The notes beneath the pieces were generated by a model, which did no database searches, had not been told where the DNA came from, and worked only from the letters and a program-made list of their open reading frames with translations. The translations under genes and the position numbers were made by a program. DNA of 5,712 nucleotides from Burkholderiales bacterium (GTDB lineage Bacteria; Pseudomonadota; Gammaproteobacteria; Burkholderiales; SG8-41): the NCBI GenBank assembly GCA_005800795.1, contig SYEN01000474.1, positions 1 to 5,712 on the forward strand. The letters run 5' to 3'. How positions within the stretch are numbered: the stretch's first letter is position 1; each line of letters starts with the position of its first letter. Below, piece after piece: positions 1 to 4,249 of this stretch.

Positions 1-168
1 AAGCACCACGTCGCGTGCGAAGCCTTCCTGCAGCGCAGGATCAGTCATGGCATTGCCGCCGTACTTGACAACAATGGTCTTGCCGTGAAAGCGCTGAATG
101 TAAGGAAGGGCTTCCGCGAGAATTTGGGCTTTGACCGTGGCGTTGGGCGAGGTATCCGGGGTCGTCAT
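1..168 (-). CDS. argB: Acetylglutamate kinase, N-terminal part (cut by window edge)
   Basis: The first 56 codons of N-acetylglutamate kinase, the cytoplasmic enzyme that phosphorylates N-acetyl-L-glutamate in the second step of arginine synthesis. The reading frame begins at ATG 168-166 and stays open to base 1. Visible in the sequence: a short N-terminal helix region (AQILAEALPYIQRF, residues 14-27) followed by the first strand and glycine-rich loop of the amino-acid kinase fold, KTIVVKYGGNAM (30-41), whose lysine (K35) and glycines bind ATP phosphates in this family. The NAM ending is typical of ArgB rather than other amino-acid kinases. Full family members have about 290-300 residues, so about four fifths lies outside the window. 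No clear Shine-Dalgarno sequence precedes the start. It follows hsp20 on the same strand but a terminator at 232-275 separates them. Confidence 0.93.
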   Translation of the reverse strand, partial: MTTPDTSPNATVKAQILAEALPYIQRFHGKTIVVKYGGNAMTDPALQEGFARDVVL

Positions 169-184
169 ATCGGGAGTATTGCTC

Positions 185-219
185 TAAGCGAGAGTGAGGC
201 GAAGGTGAGGACTCGCTTA
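185..219 (-). repeat. Inverted repeat in the argB leader
   Basis: A perfect 8-bp inverted repeat, TAAGCGAG at 185-192 and CTCGCTTA at 212-219, separated by 19 bases, lies 17 bases upstream of the argB start. On the minus strand it directly follows, and shares one base with, a TAAAAT box (224-219) that resembles a -10 element; no matching -35 was found. If transcription starts nearby, part of it could fold as a hairpin in the argB leader; otherwise it may be a DNA operator. The arms are clear; the function is inference. Confidence 0.4.
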
Positions 220-231
220 TTTTACATGAGC

Positions 232-275
232 AAAAAAACAGCGGGGCGCATTGTTGCCGCCCCACTGCTTTTTTT
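232..275 (-). terminator. Rho-independent terminator after hsp20
   Basis: A GC-rich stem, GGGGCG (243-248) with CGCCCC (258-263), is extended by CAG/CTG across one mismatch (239/242 side and 265-267). It is flanked by seven A's (232-238) and seven T's (269-275). Read on the minus strand it gives a stem followed by seven U's, 18 bp past the hsp20 stop codon, so it ends hsp20 transcription before argB. The symmetric A and T tracts make it bidirectional in principle, but no plus-strand gene ends here. Confidence 0.88.
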
Positions 276-292
276 ACTGCGAGCTGTGCGTG

Positions 293-727
293 TTATTGGA
301 TGGTGACGCGCTTGGCTGCGGGCGCTACCTTTTTCGGCAACGTCAGTTCGAGCACGCCGTCGGCGTAACGCGCGCTGGCAGCTTCTTCATCCACCGCCGC
401 GCCCAGCGAAAAGGCGCGGAGGTATTTGCCGTTGTAACGTTCGCTGCGCAACACACGTTCGCCTTCCTTGACTTCCTTTTCTGCGCGAGTCTCGGCGCTG
501 ATGGCAACCTGGTCGCCGTCGATGGAAATCTGGATGTCTTCTTTTTTTACGCCCGGCAATTCGGCGTGCACGGTAAAGGCCTTGTCATTTTCAGTGATGT
601 CCGCACGAAACTTGACTGCGGTATTGTTGTCTTCATGCGTCAAAGGGCGCACGGGACTTACGACAAAGCCGCGCAGCAAGTGATCAAATGCATCATCGAA
701 GGGGGAAAAACGCGCTATATTTAACAT
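293..727 (-). CDS. Small heat-shock protein (Hsp20/alpha-crystallin family)
   Basis: A 144-residue ATP-independent holdase chaperone of the cytoplasm, which binds unfolding proteins and keeps them ready for refolding by DnaK/ClpB. The N-terminal arm (1-40) is followed by an alpha-crystallin domain (about 41-132) with the ELPGV strand motif at 56-60 and the family-defining A-x-x-x-D-G-V-L stretch (ARYADGVLEL, 119-128). The tail ends RVTIQ, carrying the V-x-I motif that docks into neighbouring subunits to form oligomers. Length is normal for bacterial class A/IbpA-like proteins. The start at 727 is supported by AGGAG at 740-736, eight bases away, one of only two strong ribosome sites in the window. 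A sigma32-like promoter lies upstream and a strong terminator downstream, so it is most likely a single-gene, heat-induced unit. Confidence 0.96.
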   Translation of the reverse strand: MLNIARFSPFDDAFDHLLRGFVVSPVRPLTHEDNNTAVKFRADITENDKAFTVHAELPGVKKEDIQISIDGDQVAISAETRAEKEVKEGERVLRSERYNGKYLRAFSLGAAVDEEAASARYADGVLELTLPKKVAPAAKRVTIQ

Positions 728-735
728 GGTGTTGT

Positions 736-740
736 CTCCT
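736..740 (-). promoter_or_regulatory. Ribosome binding site of hsp20
   Basis: AGGAG on the minus strand, eight bases before the ATG at 727. It fixes the start codon. No U-rich or ROSE-like partner that would pair with it could be seen, so an RNA thermometer is not supported. Confidence 0.85.
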
Positions 741-767
741 GTTTTCTCTGAGTTGAAATCTTCATCG

Positions 768-805
768 CATCGTTAAGGCGCTGATTCACTACTGTCGCGC
801 CGATG
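768..805 (-). repeat. Possible hairpin at the 5' end of hsp20 mRNA
   Basis: On the minus strand GGCGC (801-797) pairs with GCGCC (781-777) around a 15-base loop. The outer bases CATC (805-802) can pair with GATG (771-768) if a five-base bulge is allowed. The predicted transcription start from the heat-shock promoter is about base 805, so the hairpin would begin at or near the first nucleotide of the message, a place where stem-loops often stabilise RNA. The pairing is visible; its use is inferred. Confidence 0.35.
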
Positions 806-811
806 ATTCAA

Positions 812-839
812 ATATGGAAGCGGTCGATTTGATTTCAAG
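812..839 (-). promoter_or_regulatory. Sigma32 (RpoH)-type heat-shock promoter of hsp20
   Basis: On the minus strand CTTGAAA (839-833), 13 bases, then TTCCATAT (819-812). The first element matches the sigma32 -35 core exactly, and the second matches six of the seven-plus-N positions of CCCCATNT apart from its first two C's. The spacing lies within the usual 12-15. An A/T tract at 851-860 sits where an upstream activating element would lie. The start of transcription would be near 805, leaving a leader of about 78 bases. The match to a heat-shock gene makes this convincing. Confidence 0.75.
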
Positions 840-882
840 CGCCGCCGCGTTAAAAAATTCACGCGCAAGAGCAAATGATATC

Positions 883-900
883 TAACTATTTGATTTAATT
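883..900. repeat. 18-bp AT-rich motif, copy 1
   Basis: TAACTATTTGATTTAATT on the plus strand. It matches 17 of 18 bases of the reverse complement of 2876-2893, the only difference being T/C at the eighth position. This copy lies between the divergent hsp20 and sigma-factor genes, 26 bases before the sigma-factor start. Each copy is in a promoter region of otherwise GC-rich sequence. It could be a protein-binding site or promoter component; chance similarity of two AT-rich stretches is not excluded. Confidence 0.45.
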
Positions 901-908
901 CACTATTT

Positions 909-914
909 TATAAA
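909..914 (+). promoter_or_regulatory. Possible -10 box for the ECF sigma operon
   Basis: TATAAA lies 12 bases before the ATG at 927 in an AT-rich stretch. TTGATT at 890-895 resembles a -35 but the 13-base spacing is too short, and no ECF-type AAC/CGTC promoter was found here. If the box is used, the message would have a leader of only a few bases, which would agree with the absence of a Shine-Dalgarno sequence. Weak evidence. Confidence 0.3.
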
Positions 915-926
915 TCTAGTTTCAAC

Positions 927-1496
927 ATGTCCGTCATCGCTGTCGACATTGCCCAAATCGAGCAGCACCGCACGTACCTGCTGCGATATGCCTCGCTGCA
1001 ACTGCGCGACGCTGGTGCAGCAGAAGATGCGGTGCAAGACACACTGATGGCGGCGCTCGAAGGCGCTGATCGTTTCGCCGGCAAGTCGTCGGTGAAAACC
1101 TGGCTCACCGGCATTCTCAAACACAAAATCATTGACCACGTGAGGTGCCAGTCGCGCGAACAACCCTTGTTGTCCGGGGACAGCGAAGGCAGCGAATCTG
1201 ACATGGCGGATGTGCTGTTTCTGGCCGACGGACACTGGCGTCATCCGCCGTCGAACTGGGGCGATCCGGACAAGGTTTTGGAAAACAAGGCTTTCATGGC
1301 GGTGTTCGAGGCCTGCGCCAAAATCCTGCCCGAAAAAACCGCGCGCGCCTTCATGATGCGCGAAGTGATGGAATGCGACACCGGCGAGATCTGTAAGGAA
1401 CTGAACGTCACCACGACGAATTGCTGGGTGCTGCTGCACCGCGCGCGATTGTCGCTGCGCGAATGTCTCGAAGCCCGGTGGTTCGGCAAGCCATGA
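927..1496 (+). CDS. ECF-family RNA polymerase sigma factor
   Basis: A 189-residue group IV sigma factor that directs RNA polymerase to a stress regulon. Sigma2 domain (about 12-77): AEDAVQDTLMAAL (32-44) is the core-binding helix and KTWLTGILKHKIIDHVR (57-73) the -10-reading region. A linker of about 45 residues includes HPPSNWGDPDKVLENKAF, a conserved-looking block. Sigma4 domain (about 122-182) holds the helix-turn-helix GEICKELNVTTTNCWVLLHRARLSLRECLE (153-182 by position) that reads the -35. Six cysteines (74, 130, 150, 156, 166, 180) are many for an ECF factor. It resembles the betaproteobacterial RpoE-like group paired with small zinc anti-sigma factors, such as the meningococcal sigma-E/MseR pair linked to methionine sulfoxide reductase; this is recollection, not a search. 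The start codon has no ribosome site; homologous-looking residues begin by about 12, so ATG 927 fits. Its stop overlaps the anti-sigma start. Confidence 0.92.
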   Translation: MSVIAVDIAQIEQHRTYLLRYASLQLRDAGAAEDAVQDTLMAALEGADRFAGKSSVKTWLTGILKHKIIDHVRCQSREQPLLSGDSEGSESDMADVLFLADGHWRHPPSNWGDPDKVLENKAFMAVFEACAKILPEKTARAFMMREVMECDTGEICKELNVTTTNCWVLLHRARLSLRECLEARWFGKP

Positions 1497-1684
1497 AGAT
1501 TCCGAAATGCAGGGATATTTCCATCCTCATATCCCGCCAGCACGAAACGCCGCTGACCCCGGGTGAATCCCTGTGGCTGCGCTTTCACCTGCTGATTTGC
1601 GAAGGATGCAGAAACTTCCAGAACAATGTGCGGGTAATGCGCTCTGCCTTCAAGCGCTATCTCGATCAGGGCAAGGATCACTGA
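1493..1684 (+). CDS. Small zinc-binding anti-sigma factor (zf-HC2/ZAS type)
   Basis: A 63-residue protein whose ATG overlaps the sigma-factor stop (ATGA), the usual translational coupling of sigma and anti-sigma pairs. It carries the ZAS zinc signature H-x3-C-x2-C (HLLICEGC: H32, C36, C39), with C6 as a likely fourth ligand. The helix 40-58 (RNFQNNVRVMRSAFKRYLD) matches the segment that in this family wraps the sigma factor. There is no transmembrane segment or periplasmic sensor domain, so it is soluble and cytoplasmic and would sense an internal signal, most plausibly oxidation or loss of zinc at the cysteines. An upstream ATG in the same frame at 1421 lies deep inside the sigma gene and would add residues with no family resemblance, so 1493 is chosen. 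The target sigma factor is inferred from adjacency. Confidence 0.85.
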   Translation: MKIPKCRDISILISRQHETPLTPGESLWLRFHLLICEGCRNFQNNVRVMRSAFKRYLDQGKDH

Positions 1685-1692
1685 TTACCCGC

Positions 1693-1722
1693 TGTACAGG
1701 GCCGCGCGCCGCCACGTATAAT
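1693..1722 (+). promoter_or_regulatory. Sigma70-type promoter of the carboxypeptidase gene
   Basis: A perfect TATAAT (1717-1722) is preceded at 18 bases by TGTACA (1693-1698), a four-of-six match to TTGACA. The -35 sits inside the 8-bp palindrome CTGTACAG (1692-1699), which could be an operator. The -10 ends nine bases before the ATG at 1732, so transcription would start at about 1728-1730, giving a leaderless or nearly leaderless message. It lets the gene be expressed separately from the sigma operon 47 bp upstream. Confidence 0.6.
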
Positions 1723-1731
1723 CGGTGCGTG

Positions 1732-2871
1732 ATGTATCGACTATTTTCTCTGATGCTGGCCGCCGTCCTGTGCACCGCTTTGAGCGATGCACCCGCCCGC
1801 GCGCAGGAACCGCCAGCCTCCGAAATCGCCGCGCGCTCGTGGGTGCTGCTCGACACGCAAAGCGGCCAGCTCATCACCGGCTACAGGCATGATGACAAAT
1901 TCGAGCCGGCCTCGCTCACCAAACTGATGACGGCGTATCTGGTATTCGACGCGCTGAAACAGAAAAAAATCAAACCGGAGCAGGTGGTGCCCGTGTCTGA
2001 AACCGCGCGCCGCGCCATCGGCTCGCGCATGTTCATACAGGTGGATATTCCCGTCACGGTGAACGAGCTGATTCGCGGCATGATTATTCAATCGGGCAAT
2101 GACGCCACGATTGCGCTGGCGGAAGCGGTCTCCGGTACGGAAAGCGCTTTCGTCGCGCGCATGAACCAGGAAGCCAAACGCATGGGGCTGGCCAACACGC
2201 AGTTTGCCAATTCCACCGGACTGCCCGCGCCACAGCATGCCTCCACCGCGCGCGATCTGGCGCAACTCACGGCCGCGTTGATCCGCGATTACCCCGAACA
2301 CTATCCGCTCTACGCGCAAAAAGAGTACCGCTACAACGACATTACCCAGCCCAACCGCAACCGGCTGTTGTGGCGCGACCCGGCGGTGGATGGCGTCAAG
2401 ACCGGTCACACCGAGGCTGCGGGTTATTGTCTGGTCAGTTCCGCTAAACGCGACAACCGGCGGCTGATCGGTGTGGTGCTGGGCGCTGCGACGGACAGCG
2501 CGCGCGCCGCCGAAAGCCAGAAGCTGCTCAACTACGGCTTTCAGAATTTCGACACCGTGCGGCTGTACGAGGCGCAGCAGGCAGCCACCACGCCGCGCGT
2601 TTGGAAAGGTACGCTCAATCAGGTCAAGGCCGGTTTTGCGCAGGGCCTTTACATCACCGTGCCCAAAGGTCAGGCGGCCAATCTCAAAGCCAAAATCGAA
2701 AGCCAGCAACCGCTGCTGGCGCCGTTGCGCACGGGCCAAACCATCGGCACGCTCAAGCTGGAACTCAACGGCAAGCCGTATCACACGCAGGCCGTGGTTG
2801 CGCTGGAGGATGTTCCGGTGGCGGGCATCTTTGGCCGCACGTGGGACGCGCTGCGGCTATCGTTGAAATAA
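1732..2871 (+). CDS. dacC: D-alanyl-D-alanine carboxypeptidase (PBP5/6 type)
   Basis: A 379-residue low-molecular-weight penicillin-binding protein that removes the terminal D-alanine from peptidoglycan pentapeptides in the periplasm, limiting cross-linking. Signal peptide 1-24 (hydrophobic LMLAAVLCTAL, cleavage after ARA). The peptidase S11 domain (about 28-265) has all three active-site motifs: SLTK (S61 nucleophile, K64), SGN (121-123) and KTG (223-225, in VKTGHT). A PBP5 C-terminal beta domain spans about 275-365, and the last 16 residues (GIFGRTWDALRLSLK) form the amphipathic helix that anchors such proteins to the inner membrane. Length is normal. The ATG at 1732 gives a proper signal peptide; the frame is open upstream to 1573 but through the anti-sigma gene. 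GTG at 1729 is an alternative start. No ribosome site is visible. The dac assignment is firm, the paralogue letter less so. Confidence 0.93.
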   Translation: MYRLFSLMLAAVLCTALSDAPARAQEPPASEIAARSWVLLDTQSGQLITGYRHDDKFEPASLTKLMTAYLVFDALKQKKIKPEQVVPVSETARRAIGSRMFIQVDIPVTVNELIRGMIIQSGNDATIALAEAVSGTESAFVARMNQEAKRMGLANTQFANSTGLPAPQHASTARDLAQLTAALIRDYPEHYPLYAQKEYRYNDITQPNRNRLLWRDPAVDGVKTGHTEAAGYCLVSSAKRDNRRLIGVVLGAATDSARAAESQKLLNYGFQNFDTVRLYEAQQAATTPRVWKGTLNQVKAGFAQGLYITVPKGQAANLKAKIESQQPLLAPLRTGQTIGTLKLELNGKPYHTQAVVALEDVPVAGIFGRTWDALRLSLK

Positions 2872-2891
2872 ACTTAATTAAATCAGATAGT
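2863..2891 (+). promoter_or_regulatory. Possible promoter for the D-amino-acid aminotransferase gene
   Basis: TTGAAA (2863-2868, overlapping the last codons of dacC), 17 bases, then GATAGT (2886-2891), a four-of-six match to TATAAT. TACAAT at 2892-2897 is an alternative -10 but has no -35 at a proper distance. The 36-bp gap between the genes would also allow simple read-through from dacC, so this is a weak call. Confidence 0.3.
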
Positions 2892-2893
2892 TA
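2876..2893. repeat. 18-bp AT-rich motif, copy 2
   Basis: AATTAAATCAGATAGTTA on the plus strand, the near-exact reverse complement (17 of 18) of the motif at 883-900. It lies 14 bases before the aminotransferase start and overlaps its candidate -10. Read toward hsp20 in copy 1 and toward the aminotransferase here, the two copies have the same orientation. It also overlaps the palindrome TTAATTAA (2874-2881). Confidence 0.45.
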
Positions 2894-2907
2894 CAATCGA
2901 GAACGCC

Positions 2908-3768
2908 ATGGCTGACACAGTTTATCTAAACGGCGCATTCATGCCGCTGGAAGACGCGCGCATTCCGGTGCTGGATCGCGGCTTTATCTTCGGCGACGGC
3001 GTGTATGAAGTGGTACCCGCGTATTCGCGCACGCCGTTTCGCATGGCAGAGCATCTGCGGCGACTGCAACACAGCCTTGATGGCATCCGGATCGCAAACC
3101 CCATGAGCGACGCCGAGTGGTCGAAACTCGCCGCTGAACTGATTGCCAAAAACGACGGCGAAGATCAATCCATTTATCTGCAAGTCACGCGTGGCGTGGC
3201 CAAACGCGACCACGCGTTTCCGAAGGACATGAAGCAAACCGTTTTCATGATGTCGAGCCCGCTGACCACACCGTCGCAGGCACAAATCGACCATGGCGCG
3301 TCCGCGATCACCGCGTCCGATTTTCGCTGGCTGAAATGCGACGTAAAATCGGTATCGTTGCTTGGCAACTGCCTGTTGCGGCAAATGGCAGCGGACGCCG
3401 GCGCGGTCGAAACAATATTATTTCGCGACGGCAAGCTCACCGAGGCCTCGGCCAGCAATGTGTTCGTGGTGAAAAACGGCGTGCTGCTGGCGCCGCCAAA
3501 GAACAACCTGGTGCTGCCGGGCATTACCTACGACGTGGTGCTGGAAATCGCCCACGCGCGCGAATTTGAAGTCGAGGTGCGCGAAGTTTCCGAAGCCGAA
3601 ACCCGCGACGCGGACGAAATCTGGGTCACCTCATCCACCAAGGAAGTACTCGCCGTAACCACGCTCGACGGCAAGCCTGTGGGCGACGGCGCGCCGGGCA
3701 TGCTGTTCCGGCGCATGCATGCGCTATATCAGGATTTCAAGCGGGATGTCATGCGCAAGCCCGCGTAG
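2908..3768 (+). CDS. dat: D-amino-acid aminotransferase (PLP fold-type IV)
   Basis: A 286-residue cytoplasmic pyridoxal-phosphate enzyme that exchanges amino groups between D-amino acids and 2-oxo acids, chiefly D-alanine + 2-oxoglutarate giving pyruvate + D-glutamate. The fold IV lysine is K147 in CDVKSVSLLGN (144-154); E179 in LTEASASN (177-184) contacts the cofactor ring nitrogen. GDGVYEVV (29-36) is the N-terminal family block with Y33. R100 and H102 in VAKRDHAFP (98-106) match the arginine-x-histidine pair that binds the substrate carboxylate in Bacillus D-amino-acid transaminase and is absent from branched-chain aminotransferases and aminodeoxychorismate lyases; this is the main reason for the call. 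A weak GAG (2899-2901) precedes ATG 2908 by six bases. It follows a D-alanine-releasing carboxypeptidase, suggesting use or recycling of D-alanine, or supply of D-glutamate. Confidence 0.9.
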   Translation: MADTVYLNGAFMPLEDARIPVLDRGFIFGDGVYEVVPAYSRTPFRMAEHLRRLQHSLDGIRIANPMSDAEWSKLAAELIAKNDGEDQSIYLQVTRGVAKRDHAFPKDMKQTVFMMSSPLTTPSQAQIDHGASAITASDFRWLKCDVKSVSLLGNCLLRQMAADAGAVETILFRDGKLTEASASNVFVVKNGVLLAPPKNNLVLPGITYDVVLEIAHAREFEVEVREVSEAETRDADEIWVTSSTKEVLAVTTLDGKPVGDGAPGMLFRRMHALYQDFKRDVMRKPA

Positions 3769-3780
3769 CGTAGATTGACC

Positions 3781-4044
3781 ATGGCCGAAGAAAGCCTGCT
3801 GCAATTTCCCTGTGAGTTTCCGCTGAAGATTATTGGATATCAGCGTCCAGGCTACGCGCAGTCGATACTCGAGCTGGTGCGGCGGCACGCGACCGATTAC
3901 GACGGCGCAGAAATGGAAATGCGCCCCAGCAGCAAGGGAAAATACCTGAGCCTGACGTGCACCATACGCGCAACCTCGCGCGAGCAACTCGACGGCTTAT
4001 ACCAGGCGCTGTGCGACCACCCGATGGTGGTCAGGGTGCTATGA
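3781..4044 (+). CDS. ybeD: YbeD/DUF493 family protein
   Basis: An 87-residue small cytoplasmic protein of the UPF0250/DUF493 family, the same length as E. coli YbeD. Recognised from FPCEFPLKIIG (8-18), the central RPSSKGKYLSLTCTIRA (near 45-61) and the ending QLDGLYQALCDHPMVVRVL. It has an ACT-like ferredoxin fold in known structures; its molecular role is not established, though it is widely encoded beside lipB. Starts 12 bases after the aminotransferase stop. TTG at 3775 is an in-frame alternative, but ATG 3781 gives the family length; neither has a ribosome site, so it probably depends on translation from the gene before it. In related genomes lipB usually follows directly; here two opposite-strand genes intervene. 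Confidence 0.9.
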   Translation: MAEESLLQFPCEFPLKIIGYQRPGYAQSILELVRRHATDYDGAEMEMRPSSKGKYLSLTCTIRATSREQLDGLYQALCDHPMVVRVL

Positions 4045-4057
4045 CGCCGGCGCGTCA
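4042..4057. repeat. Small hairpin between convergent ybeD and bTHX genes
   Basis: TGACGC (4042-4047) and GCGTCA (4052-4057) form a perfect six-base stem around CGGC, starting at the ybeD stop codon. Only 31 bp separate the two convergent stop codons. No T tract follows on either strand, so it is not a standard terminator, but it is the only candidate stop structure in this gap. Confidence 0.3.
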
Positions 4058-4075
4058 GACCAACCCAGCGCGTTA

Positions 4076-4207
4076 TCAACTCTTCCGGGTGGTCTTTTTA
4101 GCCTTGGCGCTGGCGGCTTTCACTACTTTTTTGCCCGCCGGACGCGTATTGCCATGAGAGCCCACCGAACGCTTGCCTTTTGCCGTACGTTTGTCGCCTC
4201 TGCCCAT
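4076..4207 (-). CDS. 30S ribosomal protein bTHX with a basic C-terminal tail
   Basis: A 43-residue, very basic protein. The start MGRGDKRTAKGKRSVGSHGNT follows the pattern MG+GDK+T++GK...G+xG of the bacterial THX (bTHX, S31e-like) peptide, which in Thermus fills a cavity in the head of the 30S subunit. After the core (about 1-25) comes a tail rich in lysine and alanine (KKVVKAASAKAKKTTRKS), longer than the Thermus peptide and like histone H1-type tails. The start is fixed by AGGAG at 4219-4215, seven bases before ATG 4207, one of only two strong ribosome sites in the window, as suits a ribosomal protein. It lies 42 bp after the secreted-protein gene on the same strand, with a TACAAT box in between, and ends 31 bp from ybeD. 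Easily missed because of its size. Confidence 0.82.
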   Translation of the reverse strand: MGRGDKRTAKGKRSVGSHGNTRPAGKKVVKAASAKAKKTTRKS

Positions 4208-4214
4208 GCTGATA

Positions 4215-4219
4215 CTCCT
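4215..4219 (-). promoter_or_regulatory. Ribosome binding site of the bTHX gene
   Basis: AGGAG on the minus strand, seven bases before the ATG at 4207. It is the main non-coding evidence that this very short frame is a real gene. Confidence 0.8.
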
Positions 4220-4233
4220 CGAATAAAAAACGG

Positions 4234-4239
4234 ATTGTA
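4234..4239 (-). promoter_or_regulatory. Possible -10 box for the bTHX gene
   Basis: TACAAT on the minus strand (five of six matches to TATAAT), just inside the gap after the secreted-protein gene. Transcription would begin near 4227, leaving a leader of about 20 bases that still contains the ribosome site. No convincing -35 is present upstream, so co-transcription with the preceding gene is equally possible. Confidence 0.3.
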
Positions 4240-4249
4240 CTCCGCCTGC

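Noticed and set aside
728..805. RNA thermometer (ROSE or fourU) in the hsp20 leader
   Set aside because: No U-run or ROSE-type sequence that would pair with the AGGAG at 736-740 is visible; the hairpin seen lies away from it.
903..1681. Minus-strand frames antisense to the sigma and anti-sigma genes
   Set aside because: They overlap well-supported plus-strand genes, have no ribosome site and give no recognisable protein.
1685..1716. Terminator after the anti-sigma gene
   Set aside because: GC-rich palindromic bits (CTGTACAG, GGCCGCGCGCC) are present, but there is no stable stem followed by a T tract.
1573..1731. An N-terminal extension of the carboxypeptidase
   Set aside because: It would overlap the anti-sigma gene, lie upstream of the TATAAT promoter and put about 53 residues before a good signal peptide.
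1741..2784. A 347-codon open frame on the minus strand across the carboxypeptidase gene
   Set aside because: It is the antisense of a firmly identified gene with all catalytic motifs. Long antisense frames are expected in GC-rich coding DNA, and its product is a low-complexity mix of R, G, H and V without a recognisable domain.
2471..2915. Plus-strand frames in other phases inside the carboxypeptidase gene
   Set aside because: Arginine/alanine-rich out-of-phase translations of a real gene, without ribosome sites.
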